From: Haliea sp963974125
GTDB taxonomy: Bacteria; Pseudomonadota; Gammaproteobacteria; Pseudomonadales; Halieaceae
Direction: 5' to 3'
Assembly (NCBI GenBank): GCA_963974125.1
Contig: CAXBCH010000015.1
Span: forward strand, 32,657 to 96,656
Length of the DNA stretch: 64,000 bases
Shown piece by piece: positions 44,992 to 55,230 of the stretch. The notes below the pieces were generated by a model. That model searched no databases. It was given only the letters and a program-made list of their open reading frames with translations, and was not told where the DNA came from. Position 1 is the first letter of the stretch. The number at the start of each line of letters is the position of its first letter. The position numbers were made by a program, and so were the translations under genes.

Positions 44992-45840
44992 TCACCGGGC
45001 CGGCGCCATGTACACCCGCAGGGGGTCGTCACCGGCGGCCTCACCGAGGCAGGTCAGGGCATTGATGAACAGGGAAAACAGGTCGGTCTGGGAGCTCACA
45101 TCCAGCTTGCGGTAAATGCTCTTGCGGTGTCGGCGCACGGTCTCCAGGGCAATGCCCAGGCGATCAGCCGAGGTGTCGGTGCCATAGCCCCGGAGCATGA
45201 GTTCCAGTACATCCTTCTCCCGCGGGGACAGCAGTGACGCACCAAAGGTGCGGAACGCCAGGTCGATCTGGTGATTGATGCCCGGCTGGATCAGGTGTGT
45301 GACCGCGAAGTCGTCGTGTTCACTGTGGGACTTGATCAGCTCCGAGACCGGCTCCGCCAGCAGGTACAGGGTCTCGTATTCCTGCTCGCTGAACTCGCCC
45401 TGCTGCGGCAGGCGCATCATGCACAGGTTGATGACGTTGCCGGCACGCAGCCGGGACAGGTAGATGGCCTCGTCGACAGTCCCGGTGTCGGCGTAGTAGT
45501 CCCGATAGTACTGCGACTCGCGCAGCTTGCCGGCGGTAATCCGGGACAGGCGGTAGAACTTGGACCGCGGCTGGTTCATCGAGGCCTGGTAGAATGGATC
45601 TTCGCGATAGGGGCCGTCGAGGTAGGTGTCCACCTGGGAGGAGACGGCCGGGGCCGGAATCTCGTGATAGAGAACCTGCGGCGGCAGATCCCGGTGATAG
45701 AGCCAGATCTGGGGGTAGTCGATGTGCACCTGGCCGCGAATCGCCTCGATCAGCGAGGGGAAGAACTGGTCGCTGCCCAGCGCCGAAATGGCGCGCGACA
45801 GATCCCTGTTCCATTTGCTCAGCTGACTGATATCGTTCAT
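44992..45840 (-). CDS. LuxR-family transcriptional regulator
   Basis: A 282-residue regulator starting at ATG 45840. The N-terminal region (about 1-200) is a sensor domain I do not recognise; it has no homoserine-lactone-binding signature. The C-terminal LuxR helix-turn-helix begins LLSPREKDVLELMLRGYG and continues through ADRLGIALETVRRHRKSIYRKL, with two Arg residues in the recognition helix. It lies 101 bp upstream of the PuuA-like synthetase on the same strand and is divergent from the AraC gene, so it probably controls that synthetase. Confidence 0.85.
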   Translation of the reverse strand: MNDISQLSKWNRDLSRAISALGSDQFFPSLIEAIRGQVHIDYPQIWLYHRDLPPQVLYHEIPAPAVSSQVDTYLDGPYREDPFYQASMNQPRSKFYRLSRITAGKLRESQYYRDYYADTGTVDEAIYLSRLRAGNVINLCMMRLPQQGEFSEQEYETLYLLAEPVSELIKSHSEHDDFAVTHLIQPGINHQIDLAFRTFGASLLSPREKDVLELMLRGYGTDTSADRLGIALETVRRHRKSIYRKLDVSSQTDLFSLFINALTCLGEAAGDDPLRVYMAPAR

Positions 45841-45876
45841 GGCAATGCTGGCGCCAGAAGCTGAATTGATGCGGGC

Positions 45877-45905
45877 ATATTGGGCAGCGCGACCGGCCTT
45901 GTCAA
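45877..45905 (-). promoter_or_regulatory. Predicted promoter of the LuxR regulator
   Basis: On the minus strand, a perfect TTGACA (45905-45900), a 17-nt spacer and CAATAT (45882-45877). A 7-bp inverted repeat (ACCGGCC 45892-45898, GGCCGGT 45922-45928) brackets the -35 and may be a regulator-binding site. Confidence 0.45.
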
Positions 45906-45962
45906 ATACAGCGAAATCCGCGGCCGGTACAACAAACTGTCGGGTCGCGATTACAGTGGGCT

Positions 45963-45990
45963 TTGGTCGGGGAGGGCGCAGCACTATACT
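45963..45990 (+). promoter_or_regulatory. Predicted promoter of the AraC regulator
   Basis: TTGGTC (45963-45968), a 16-nt spacer and TATACT (45985-45990), 30 nt upstream of the AraC ATG. The hexamers are 4/6 and 5/6 matches. Confidence 0.5.
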
Positions 45991-46020
45991 GCGATGCCAG
46001 AGATCACGCAGGAGGAGCGA

Positions 46021-47073
46021 ATGAGCCGCCACAGTTCCGCTGACGCGAGTGAGCCCCAGCTGTCCCGGGTGCCGGCAGCGCTGACCCGCAGTCTGTTGGC
46101 TACGATTGCGGCCAGCGGACTGCCGCGGGACCGTCTGCTGGCGAGGGCGGGCTTTGCCCACGACCCCCTGCGCGATCAGGCCCTGACCGATGTCGCCACG
46201 CCCGCCCAGTACAGCCGTCTCTGCAGTGTGCTGTGTCGGCAGTTGAACGATGAAACCCTGGGCGGCATGCCGGATGCGCCGACTCCGCCCGGCACCCTGC
46301 GACTGGTCGCCTTGAGCATGCTGGGCGGCGGTACGCTGGGGGTAGCGATGCAGCGCGCGATCGAATTCAATGCCTGCTGCCGGGCGCGATTGCGGCCACC
46401 GGTCCAGAACCGCCTGCTGATTCACGCCGATGGCAGAGAGGCCACGCTGACCTACCTCGGCACCGGGGTGACTGCCCGCCACCAGCACCGGGTGTTGTCG
46501 GGACTGGCCATCTGGCTGCGCTTCTGTAGCTGGCTGATCGGCCAGGAAATCGATATTACCCGTGCCAGCTGCGCCGGTCCGCAGCCAGGCAACAGCGATT
46601 CCCTGCGCTACTTTCTCCCGGGACCGGTGACGTTTGCGGCCCGGGTCAATGCGGTGACGTTCAGCGCCCGCCACCTGGAAGCCGCAATTCTGCGCGATGA
46701 GCAACAACTGGGTGAGTTCATGGCGCTGGCGCCCTACCTTCTGCTGCACGCGCCCGAGGCCTGTCACGACAGCACCACCCGGCGCATCCTCGCCATCATT
46801 GGCGATGACTTCCGGCGCGAGCTGCCCAGGTTCGGGGACTTGACCGGCCTGCTCAACATGTCGGCCCGGACCTTGCGCCGGCGCCTGGAGAGCGAGGGTA
46901 CGTCTTACCAGCGGATCAAGGACAAGGCGCGCCGTGATCGCGCCATTAGTTTGCTCCGGCATCCGGGGCTGTCGGTGTGCGAAGTGGCCGAGGCGCTTGG
47001 TTTCAGCGACCCCAGCGCGTTTCACCGCTCATTCAAGAAGTGGACCGGGCAGTCGCCGGGTGCGTTCCGCTGA
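46021..47073 (+). CDS. AraC-family transcriptional regulator
   Basis: A 350-residue regulator with an N-terminal arabinose-binding-like domain (about 25-220) of the kind found in OruR/ArgR-type AraC proteins. A C-terminal double helix-turn-helix follows (LNMSARTLRRRLESEGTSYQ, then VCEVAEALGFSDPSAFHRSFKKWTGQSPGAFR). The ATG at 46021 has a strong AGGAGG five nt upstream. It is divergent from the LuxR gene across 180 bp. Ligand and targets are unknown; amine or amino-acid catabolism is suggested only by context. Confidence 0.9.
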   Translation: MSRHSSADASEPQLSRVPAALTRSLLATIAASGLPRDRLLARAGFAHDPLRDQALTDVATPAQYSRLCSVLCRQLNDETLGGMPDAPTPPGTLRLVALSMLGGGTLGVAMQRAIEFNACCRARLRPPVQNRLLIHADGREATLTYLGTGVTARHQHRVLSGLAIWLRFCSWLIGQEIDITRASCAGPQPGNSDSLRYFLPGPVTFAARVNAVTFSARHLEAAILRDEQQLGEFMALAPYLLLHAPEACHDSTTRRILAIIGDDFRRELPRFGDLTGLLNMSARTLRRRLESEGTSYQRIKDKARRDRAISLLRHPGLSVCEVAEALGFSDPSAFHRSFKKWTGQSPGAFR

Positions 47074-47115
47074 TCTGGTGCCCTGGCGCCTGAATAGCGG
47101 CGCGGGCCGGGGCCG

Positions 47116-47736
47116 TCAGCGCGACCAGGGCAGCGGCCCCGTGCGCCAGTGCCTGGCCCAGGCCTGGTAGACCTTGTTGCTGTAGCGCCGGCTGCCGAGG
47201 CTGCCGTTGTAGGCCGCCAGGGCCCGGTGCAGGTCACCCTTTTCCCGCTGCAGGTAGAACTGCAGAATGCGACAGCCATACTCGAAGTTGGTCAGGTTCA
47301 TGGTCAGGTTGTCATCGGCGCGGCCGATTTCGTTCTTCCAGAACGGCATTACCTGCATCATGCCCTGGGCGCCGACGGGGGAAATGGCAAAGCGGTCGAA
47401 ATGACTCTCCACTTCGATCACCGCCAGCACCAGCTCCGGTGGCAGTGACGCCCTGGACGCAGCCGCGTGTACCTGGCGCAGCAACAGCAGCCGCTCCTCC
47501 GAGTCTTTTACGAACCGCTGCAGGCGCGCCGACATGTCCACCAGCCAGACCTCGGCATCGTAGCGGTCAGCGAAGCTGTCGGCGCTGTTGATGGTCTGGT
47601 CGAGGAAGGCCCTCAGTGCCGCGCGCTCCTCCGGGTCCTGTGGCTGGCTGCCGGCAAACGGTGCCAGCAGTGCCAGCAGCAGGACCGTTGCCAGAACCTG
47701 CCAGCACAACCTCGCCGGCCTGTCGCTAGCTGCCAT
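47116..47736 (-). CDS. Soluble lytic transglycosylase-like protein (family 1 fold)
   Basis: A 206-residue exported protein with a signal peptide (VLATVLLLALLAPFAGS). A C-terminal SLT domain has its catalytic Glu in VIEVESHFDRFAISPVGAQG, followed by GMMQVMPFW and ALAAYNGSLGSRRYSNKVY. The 90-residue stretch before the domain is not recognised. It starts 8 bp after the proS stop, so it is probably co-transcribed with proS, and it is convergent with the AraC gene. Cleavage of murein glycan strands is the expected activity. Confidence 0.9.
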   Translation of the reverse strand: MAASDRPARLCWQVLATVLLLALLAPFAGSQPQDPEERAALRAFLDQTINSADSFADRYDAEVWLVDMSARLQRFVKDSEERLLLLRQVHAAASRASLPPELVLAVIEVESHFDRFAISPVGAQGMMQVMPFWKNEIGRADDNLTMNLTNFEYGCRILQFYLQREKGDLHRALAAYNGSLGSRRYSNKVYQAWARHWRTGPLPWSR

Positions 47737-47744
47737 GGCGGGTG

Positions 47745-49457
47745 TCAGCGCTGCAGGCGGCCGAGTACGTCGGCGACCACCGCGTCCGCCGGGATCAGCG
47801 TCGCCTCCGCGTCACGGCGGCCCTTGTACTCCAGGTTGCCTTCGGCCAGGGCCCGGTCGCCGATGACCAGGCGGTGGGGAATGCCCAGCAGTTCCATGTC
47901 GGCGAACTTGACGCCGGGGCGTTCGTTGCGGTCATCGAGCAACACGTCGATGCCGGCATCGCGGAACTGCTGGTACAGGGACAGGGCACTTTCGGCAACC
48001 GCCTCTGACTTCTGCATGTTCAGGGGCACGATGGCGAGCTGGAACGGCGCCATGGCCTCGGGCCAGATGATGCCGCGCTCGTCGTGGTTCTGCTCAATGG
48101 CCGCCGCGACGATGCGGCTGACACCGATGCCATAGCAGCCCATGCTGATGGTGACGCTCTTGCCGTTCTCGTCCAGCACCTGGGCGTGCATGGCTTCGCT
48201 GTACTTGCTCCCGAGCTGGAAAATGTGACCCACCTCGATCCCGCGCCGGATCAACAGCGAGCCCTGGCCGTCGGGGCTGGGGTCGCCCTCCTGCACATTG
48301 CGCAGGTCTTCCACCCGGGTCAGAGGGCAGTCCCGCTCCCAGTTCACGCCACTGAGGTGGATGTCGTCGCGGTTCGCGCCGCAGATGAAATCTGCCAGCT
48401 GGGCGGCGCTGCGATCGACGATCACCGGCAGCGGCAGGCCAACGGGCCCGAGGGAGCCAAAACCCGCACCGCAAGCTGCCCGCACGGACTCCTCGCCAGC
48501 CATGACCAGGGGGTTGGCGACGCCGGCCAGTTTCTCGGCCTTGATACTGTTCAGCTGGTGGTCTCCACGCAGCACCAGCGCTACCAGGGCCCCCGGCTCA
48601 TCGCCCTCCACGATCAGGGTTTTCACCGTGCGCGCGGCGGGCACCGCAAGCAGCGTCGCCAGCTCTTCGATGCTGCGCACCCCGGGGGTGGCTACTTCCG
48701 CCATGGCTGCGGATGGCGAAGGACGCGCCTCTGCCGGAGCGAGGGCTTCGGCCATCTCGACGTTGGCGGCGTAGTCGCTGCTGTCGCTGAAGGCGATGGC
48801 GTCTTCACCGGCGTGGGCCAGGACATGGAACTCATGGGAGGCGCTGCCGCCGATGCTGCCGGTATCGGCAATCACCGGACGGAACTCCAGGCCAAGGCGG
48901 GTGAAGATGTTGCTGTAGGTGCGGTGCATCACCTGGTAGGTCGCTTCCAGTGAGGCCTGGTCGATATGGAAGGAGTAGGCGTCCTTCATCAGGAATTCGC
49001 GGCCGCGCATGATGCCAAAGCGCGGCCGGATTTCATCCCGCACCTTGGTCTGGATCTGATACAGGTTCAGGGGCAGCTGCTTGTAGCTCTTGACCTCGTT
49101 GCGCACCAGATCGGTGACCACCTCTTCATGGGTGGGCCCCAGGCAGAAGTCGCGCTGGTGCCGATCCTGTATCCGCAGCAGCTCCGGGCCGTACTGTTCC
49201 CAGCGGCCGGATTCCTGCCACAGCTCCGCCGGCTGCACCACCGGCATGCTGACTTCGATGGCGCCGCTGGCATCCATCTCCTCGCGCACCACCTTTTCGA
49301 CCCTGCGCAATACGCGCAGGCCCATCGGCAGCCAGGTGTAGAGCCCGGCAGCCAGCTTGCGTATCAGCCCGGCGCGCAACATCAGCTGGTGGCTGATGAC
49401 TTCCGCGTCGGCCGGGGTCTCTTTCTGGGTGCTGATCAGGTAATCGCTGGTGCGCAT
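47745..49457 (-). CDS. proS: Prolyl-tRNA synthetase
   Basis: Class II synthetase charging tRNA-Pro. The 570 residues fit the bacterial (ProS1) type with the YbaK-like editing insertion between motifs 2 and 3. Seen are MRTSDYLISTQKETPADAE at the N-terminus, LGPTHEEVVTDLV, motif 2 FRDEIRPRFG-like VRDEIRPRFGIMRGREFLMKD and the C-terminal anticodon-binding domain. The editing domain around residues 230-390 (VAVPAARTVKTLIVEGD) hydrolyses Ala-tRNA-Pro. Start ATG 49457; the 295-bp upstream gap is shared with the HU-like gene. Confidence 0.97.
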   Translation of the reverse strand: MRTSDYLISTQKETPADAEVISHQLMLRAGLIRKLAAGLYTWLPMGLRVLRRVEKVVREEMDASGAIEVSMPVVQPAELWQESGRWEQYGPELLRIQDRHQRDFCLGPTHEEVVTDLVRNEVKSYKQLPLNLYQIQTKVRDEIRPRFGIMRGREFLMKDAYSFHIDQASLEATYQVMHRTYSNIFTRLGLEFRPVIADTGSIGGSASHEFHVLAHAGEDAIAFSDSSDYAANVEMAEALAPAEARPSPSAAMAEVATPGVRSIEELATLLAVPAARTVKTLIVEGDEPGALVALVLRGDHQLNSIKAEKLAGVANPLVMAGEESVRAACGAGFGSLGPVGLPLPVIVDRSAAQLADFICGANRDDIHLSGVNWERDCPLTRVEDLRNVQEGDPSPDGQGSLLIRRGIEVGHIFQLGSKYSEAMHAQVLDENGKSVTISMGCYGIGVSRIVAAAIEQNHDERGIIWPEAMAPFQLAIVPLNMQKSEAVAESALSLYQQFRDAGIDVLLDDRNERPGVKFADMELLGIPHRLVIGDRALAEGNLEYKGRRDAEATLIPADAVVADVLGRLQR

Positions 49458-49634
49458 TTGCTCGGGTCCATTGGGGGTGATTTGGAGGCCGTTCAGTTTA
49501 CGTCCGAACTCAGCGCCGGTACAGGGTTGGCGGGAATGCGACGACTGGGGCGCACCGGTGCCGGAGTTGTCGGCTAAAAAACGGCAAAATGCAGCAAAAA
49601 CAGGGTTTTTTTGCGGTCGTGCGCGGGAAAACCC

Positions 49635-49662
49635 TTGTATTACAGCGTTTCATGGTTAATAT
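49635..49662 (+). promoter_or_regulatory. Predicted promoter of the HU-like gene
   Basis: TTGTAT (49635-49640), a 16-nt spacer and TAATAT (49657-49662) lie about 90 nt upstream of the start codon, in a locally AT-rich part of the proS/HU-like gap. The rest of this 295-bp gap holds A/T runs (49576-49612) but no other gene that I can support. Confidence 0.4.
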
Positions 49663-49752
49663 CTGTCCCTGAGTCCGGTGGCGGCAGAGGTGGTGTTGGC
49701 CAGTCTGGCTCGGATGCGTGTCCCAACTCATTTGAACGAAGGTTGAATAATT

Positions 49753-50187
49753 ATGGCTACGAAAAAAGCAGCAGCGAAGAAAGCACCTGCCAAGAAAGCG
49801 GCAACGGCAAAAGTAGCAGCCAAGAAGGCAGCACCCGCCAAGAAGGCCGCACCTGCCAAGAAGGCGGCACCCGTAATCAAGGACAAACTCACCAAGACCC
49901 AGATCGTGGCCTCCATCGCGGAATCCACCAGCCTCAGCAAGAAGCAGGTCGGCGACGTCATGAACGAGCTGGAATCGCTGATGGAGCGCAGCCTCAAGAA
50001 GCGTGCGGTTGGCGAGTTTACCCTGCCTGGCCTGATGAAGATCACCACCGTGAAGAAGCCCGCCAAGAAGGCGCGCAAGGGCATCAACCCCTTCACCGGT
50101 GAAGAAACCACCTTCAAGGCCAAGCCCGCCAGCGTTGCGGTGAAAGTGCGCCCGCTGAAGAAAATGAAGGACTTCGCTGCCGACTGA
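49753..50187 (+). CDS. HU-family DNA-binding protein with histone H1-like Lys/Ala tail
   Basis: A 144-residue basic protein. Residues 1-42 are a low-complexity AAPAKKA-type tail like eukaryotic H1 or Pseudomonas AlgP. Residues 43-144 are an HU/IHF-like fold: TKTQIVASIAESTSLSKKQV forms the helical body, VGEFTLPGLMKI the core strand, and ARKGINPFTGEETTFKAKPAS the DNA-intercalating arm with its Asn-Pro tip. Probably a nucleoid-associated protein. It is a single gene between proS and the fmdB-like gene. The fused tail makes it about half again as long as ordinary HU (about 90). Confidence 0.88.
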   Translation: MATKKAAAKKAPAKKAATAKVAAKKAAPAKKAAPAKKAAPVIKDKLTKTQIVASIAESTSLSKKQVGDVMNELESLMERSLKKRAVGEFTLPGLMKITTVKKPAKKARKGINPFTGEETTFKAKPASVAVKVRPLKKMKDFAAD

Positions 50188-50301
50188 TCCCCCGGCAGCA
50201 GGCCCTGTCCGCGGCTGCGGGCGGGGCAAGGCCCTCCTCGCCTCGGCACGGTCTGGTGCAGGGGCACGCATCCCTCCCCGATTTCCCCAGATTCTTCCGT
50301 A

Positions 50302-50330
50302 TTGGCCTGCGCCCTGCCATAGGGTAAAAT
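50302..50330 (+). promoter_or_regulatory. Predicted promoter of the fmdB-like-aspS operon
   Basis: TTGGCC (50302-50307), a 17-nt spacer and TAAAAT (50325-50330, 5/6 match) lie about 50 nt upstream of the fmdB-like gene. This is one of the better promoter matches in the window. Confidence 0.55.
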
Positions 50331-50380
50331 CCGCGCCTCGAATTTTACTGCCCCTTTCCTTTTACTGGCGAGTACACTCC

Positions 50381-50701
50381 ATGCCGATATACGAGTACCA
50401 GTGTCAGTCCTGTGGCCACCTGCACGAGGCGCTGCAGAAAGTCAGTGACGCGCCTTTGGTGGATTGCCCCGCCTGCGGCGCGGCCCAGCTGCGCAAGAAG
50501 ATTTCCGCAGCCGGTTTCCGCCTCAAGGGCGGTGGCTGGTATGAGACCGATTTCAAGACCGGCGGCAAGAAGAACCTTGCCGCCAGCGGTGACGACAAGG
50601 GCTCCGCGCCTGCGGCAGCAGCGGCTCCCGCGGCGGTGGCCGACAGCGGTGGCGCCTCCAAGGCCGCCCCCAAGGGCGGTGAGGCGAAGCCCGCCAGCTA
50701 G
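50381..50701 (+). CDS. FmdB-like zinc-ribbon protein
   Basis: A 106-residue protein with an N-terminal CxxC-CxxC zinc ribbon (MPIYEYQCQSCGHLHE, then VDCPACGAAQLRKKI) followed by a short GFRLKGGGWYETDFK segment typical of the FmdB/CxxC_CXXC_SSSS family. The C-terminal 40 residues are Ala/Lys/Gly-rich and probably disordered. The family is named after a putative regulator of formamidase but its role is not established. It is regularly found just upstream of aspS, as here (58 bp). Confidence 0.88.
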   Translation: MPIYEYQCQSCGHLHEALQKVSDAPLVDCPACGAAQLRKKISAAGFRLKGGGWYETDFKTGGKKNLAASGDDKGSAPAAAAAPAAVADSGGASKAAPKGGEAKPAS

Positions 50702-50759
50702 TGTCGCGTCACCAGACCCTGCCCCCCGGGGCCAACCTGACAACTGACGGAACGGAATT

Positions 50760-52544
<1,785 letters not shown>

Positions 52545-52595
52545 TACTGTAGATTTATACAGATCAGGGGTTCCAGGCAGCGCTCGGAGTACAGT

Positions 52596-53114
52596 ATGGC
52601 GGTCATCCTCGGGATCGACCCCGGTTCCCGCAAAACGGGTTTTGGCATTATCAATTACGTCTCCGGTCGCAGCGAGTACCTGACCAGCGGCGTTATCCGC
52701 CTGCCGGCAGGCGACCTGTCCGAGCGCCTGCGGGTCATCTACACCAGCGTCACCGAGCTGGTGCTGCTGCACTGCCCCGACCAGCTGGCCATCGAGCAGG
52801 TATTCATGGCCAGGAGCGCGGGTTCCGCACTCAAGCTGGGGCAGGCGCGGGGCGCCGCCATCGTCGCCTGTGTGGCGCAGGACATGGCGGTAGCCGAGTA
52901 TTCCGCGCGCCAGATCAAGCAGGCGGTGGTGGGCACCGGCGCCGCCGACAAAAGCCAGGTCCAGCACATGGTCAAGGTGTTGCTGAAGCTGCCGGCGGAG
53001 CCGCAGGAGGATGCCGCTGACGCCCTCGCGGCCGCCCTGTGTCACGCCCACACCCAACACAGTATGATAAACATCGTCGGCGCCACCTCCGTGCGCCGGC
53101 GGCGGATGCGCTAG
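52596..53114 (+). CDS. ruvC: Holliday junction resolvase
   Basis: Endonuclease that cuts Holliday junctions after RuvAB branch migration. The 172 residues have the four acidic catalytic positions: Asp in ILGIDPGSRKTGFG, Glu in LAIEQVFMARSAGSALKLGQARG, and two near the C-terminus in EDAADALAAALCHA. The order ruvC-ruvA-ruvB is standard, and here aspS precedes it directly, without the yebC gene often found between them. Confidence 0.97.
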   Translation: MAVILGIDPGSRKTGFGIINYVSGRSEYLTSGVIRLPAGDLSERLRVIYTSVTELVLLHCPDQLAIEQVFMARSAGSALKLGQARGAAIVACVAQDMAVAEYSARQIKQAVVGTGAADKSQVQHMVKVLLKLPAEPQEDAADALAAALCHAHTQHSMINIVGATSVRRRRMR

Positions 53115-53132
53115 CGCAACGGTGGCAGAATC

Positions 53133-53747
53133 ATGATAGGCAGGATACGCGGCACCCTGGTGTACAAGCAGCCCCCGGACATTCTCGTGGATGTGGCCGG
53201 GGTGGGCTATGACATCCAGGTCCCCATGAGCACCCTGTTCCAGCTCCCGGAGCTGGGGGCGGATGTTACCCTGCTGACCCATTTCGTGGTGCGCGAAGAT
53301 GCACAGCTGCTGTATGGCTTTATCGATGAGCGCGACCGTGCCCTGTTCCGGCAGCTGGTGAAGGTCAGTGGCGTCGGCCCGAAGTTGGCGCTGACGATCC
53401 TCTCGGGCATGGATGCCACGGAGTTTGCCCGCTGTGTCCAGCGGGACGACCTGTCGGCGCTGGTGGCATTGCCCGGCGTGGGCAAGAAAACCGCCGAGCG
53501 CCTGCTGGTGGAAATGCGCGACAAGCTCAAACAATGGCTGGGCCAGTGGGCGGAGGCCGGCACTTCGGTTCCGGCTGCCGGTTACACACCGGCCAATGAC
53601 AAGGTGGCGGATGCGGAGGGGGCGCTGGTTGCCCTCGGTTACAAGCCCGCCGAGGCCGCGCGCATGATAGCGGCGGTCAACGACGACAGCGCTGCCGACA
53701 GCGAGGACCTGATCCGCCGCGCCCTGAAAGCCGTGGTGAGCCGCTGA
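53133..53747 (+). CDS. ruvA: Holliday junction DNA helicase subunit RuvA
   Basis: Tetrameric DNA-binding subunit that holds the four-way junction flat and recruits RuvB. The 204 residues comprise an OB-fold (MIGRIRGTLVYKQPP), two helix-hairpin-helix motifs (VSGVGPKLALTIL, LPGVGKKTAERLLVEM) and the flexible C-terminal domain III that contacts RuvB (VALGYKPAEAARMI). It lies 18 bp after ruvC and shares one base with the ruvB start. Confidence 0.97.
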   Translation: MIGRIRGTLVYKQPPDILVDVAGVGYDIQVPMSTLFQLPELGADVTLLTHFVVREDAQLLYGFIDERDRALFRQLVKVSGVGPKLALTILSGMDATEFARCVQRDDLSALVALPGVGKKTAERLLVEMRDKLKQWLGQWAEAGTSVPAAGYTPANDKVADAEGALVALGYKPAEAARMIAAVNDDSAADSEDLIRRALKAVVSR

Positions 53748-54805
53748 TGATTGAAACCGACCGCCTGATCGCGCCCCAGGCCAGGGGCGAGCGCGAGGAG
53801 CTGCTGGACCGGGCGATTCGCCCGAAGACCCTGGCAGAGTATATTGGCCAGCCGGTCGTGCGCGACCAGATGGCCATTTTCCTGCAGGCTGCGCGCGGCC
53901 GCAGCGAGCCCCTGGACCACACCCTGATCTTTGGCCCCCCCGGCCTCGGCAAGACCACCCTCGCCAGCATCATTGCCAACGAAATGGGTGTGTCCCTGAA
54001 GACCACCTCCGGCCCGGTACTGGAAAAGGCGGGGGACATCGCCGCCCTGATGACCAACCTGGAGCCGGGGGATGTCCTCTTTATAGACGAGATTCACCGC
54101 CTCAGTCCGGTGGTCGAGGAAATCCTCTACCCGGCGATGGAGGACTACCAGCTCGACATCATGATCGGCGAGGGGCCGGCGGCCCGCTCCATCAAGCTGG
54201 ACCTGCCGCCCTTTACCCTGGTCGGCGCCACCACCCGTGCCGGGCTGCTGACCTCGCCCCTGCGGGACCGCTTCGGCATCGTGCAGCGGCTGGAGTTCTA
54301 TCAGGTGGCGGACCTGGCCACCATCGTCGCGCGCTCGGCGGCGATCCTGGGTATCGGCATCGACAGCCACGGCGCCGCCGAGATCGCCCGCCGTGCCCGC
54401 GGTACGCCGCGCATCGCCAACCGCCTGCTGCGGCGAGTGCGCGACTACGCCGAGGTCAAGGCCGACGGCCACATCACCGCCGAGGTGGCGGATCGCGCGC
54501 TGGACATGCTGAGCGTCGACCACCTGGGCTTCGACCACCAGGACCGGCGCCTGCTGCTGGCCATGATCGAGAAGTTCGACGGCGGCCCGGTGGGTGTGGA
54601 CAGCCTCGCCGCCGCGATTTCCGAGGAGCGCGGCACCATCGAGGACGTGCTGGAGCCCTACCTGATCCAGCAGGGCTACATGGTGCGGACCCCGCGCGGG
54701 CGCATGGTGACCCGCAACGCCTATCTGCACTTCGGCCTGCCTGCCGGGCGCACACCGGAAACGGCACAATTACCACTGCAGCCCGATCGGGACGAGAACG
54801 CGTGA
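53747..54805 (+). CDS. ruvB: Holliday junction DNA helicase ATPase RuvB
   Basis: Hexameric AAA+ motor for branch migration. The 352 residues contain Walker A GPPGLGKTTLA, Walker B FIDEIHRLSPVVEE, sensor 1 VGATTRAG, the arginine-finger region LRDRFGIVQRLEFY and a C-terminal winged helix (GLDHQ-like FDHQDRRLL, RTPRGRM). Its ATG overlaps the ruvA stop (TGATG), and its own TGA overlaps the ybgC GTG. Confidence 0.97.
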   Translation: MIETDRLIAPQARGEREELLDRAIRPKTLAEYIGQPVVRDQMAIFLQAARGRSEPLDHTLIFGPPGLGKTTLASIIANEMGVSLKTTSGPVLEKAGDIAALMTNLEPGDVLFIDEIHRLSPVVEEILYPAMEDYQLDIMIGEGPAARSIKLDLPPFTLVGATTRAGLLTSPLRDRFGIVQRLEFYQVADLATIVARSAAILGIGIDSHGAAEIARRARGTPRIANRLLRRVRDYAEVKADGHITAEVADRALDMLSVDHLGFDHQDRRLLLAMIEKFDGGPVGVDSLAAAISEERGTIEDVLEPYLIQQGYMVRTPRGRMVTRNAYLHFGLPAGRTPETAQLPLQPDRDENA

Positions 54806-55215
54806 GTGCGGCGGAATTTTCAATTAAGCTGCGAGTCTACATTGAGGATACCGATGCCGGCGGCATCGTCTACTACGTCAACTACCTGAAATTCATGGAA
54901 CGCGCCCGCACCGAATTCATGCGCAGCCTGGGCTTTGGCAAGGACTACATCTTCAACCACGACCTGATGTTCGTGGTGCGGGATGTGGCCATCCGCTATC
55001 GGGCTCCCGCACTGCTGGATGATGAACTGGAAGCGGCCGTGACCCTGGCGGAGGCGCGCGGCGCCACCCTGGTGCTGCACCAGGCCATTCGCCGCGGCAG
55101 CGAATTGCTGGCCTCCGCCGAGGTCACCATTGCCTGCGTCGACCGGGCCGGGGTGCGGCCGCGGCGGCTGCCGCGGGACATGCTGGACACCCTGCGCGCC
55201 GCGCAGATTCATTGA
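54802..55215 (+). CDS. ybgC: Tol-Pal-associated acyl-CoA thioesterase YbgC
   Basis: Hotdog-fold thioesterase of 137 residues. The catalytic Asp lies in EDTDAGGIVYYVNYLKFMERARTE, the family signature. GTG start at 54802, overlapping the ruvB stop as GTGA. In E. coli YbgC is encoded at the head of tol-pal and is linked to phospholipid metabolism at the inner membrane. It begins the tol cluster here, 15 bp before tolQ. Confidence 0.95.
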   Translation: MSAAEFSIKLRVYIEDTDAGGIVYYVNYLKFMERARTEFMRSLGFGKDYIFNHDLMFVVRDVAIRYRAPALLDDELEAAVTLAEARGATLVLHQAIRRGSELLASAEVTIACVDRAGVRPRRLPRDMLDTLRAAQIH

Positions 55216-55230
55216 GGGGGAGCCCGACAC

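Noticed and set aside
45892..45928. Terminator between LuxR and AraC genes
   Set aside because: The 7-bp inverted repeat has a 23-nt centre, no U-tract and lies in a divergent promoter region, so a binding site is more likely.
45841..47025. Long N-terminal extension of the LuxR regulator
   Set aside because: It is antisense to the AraC gene and includes the divergent promoter region. The protein is complete from the ATG at 45840.
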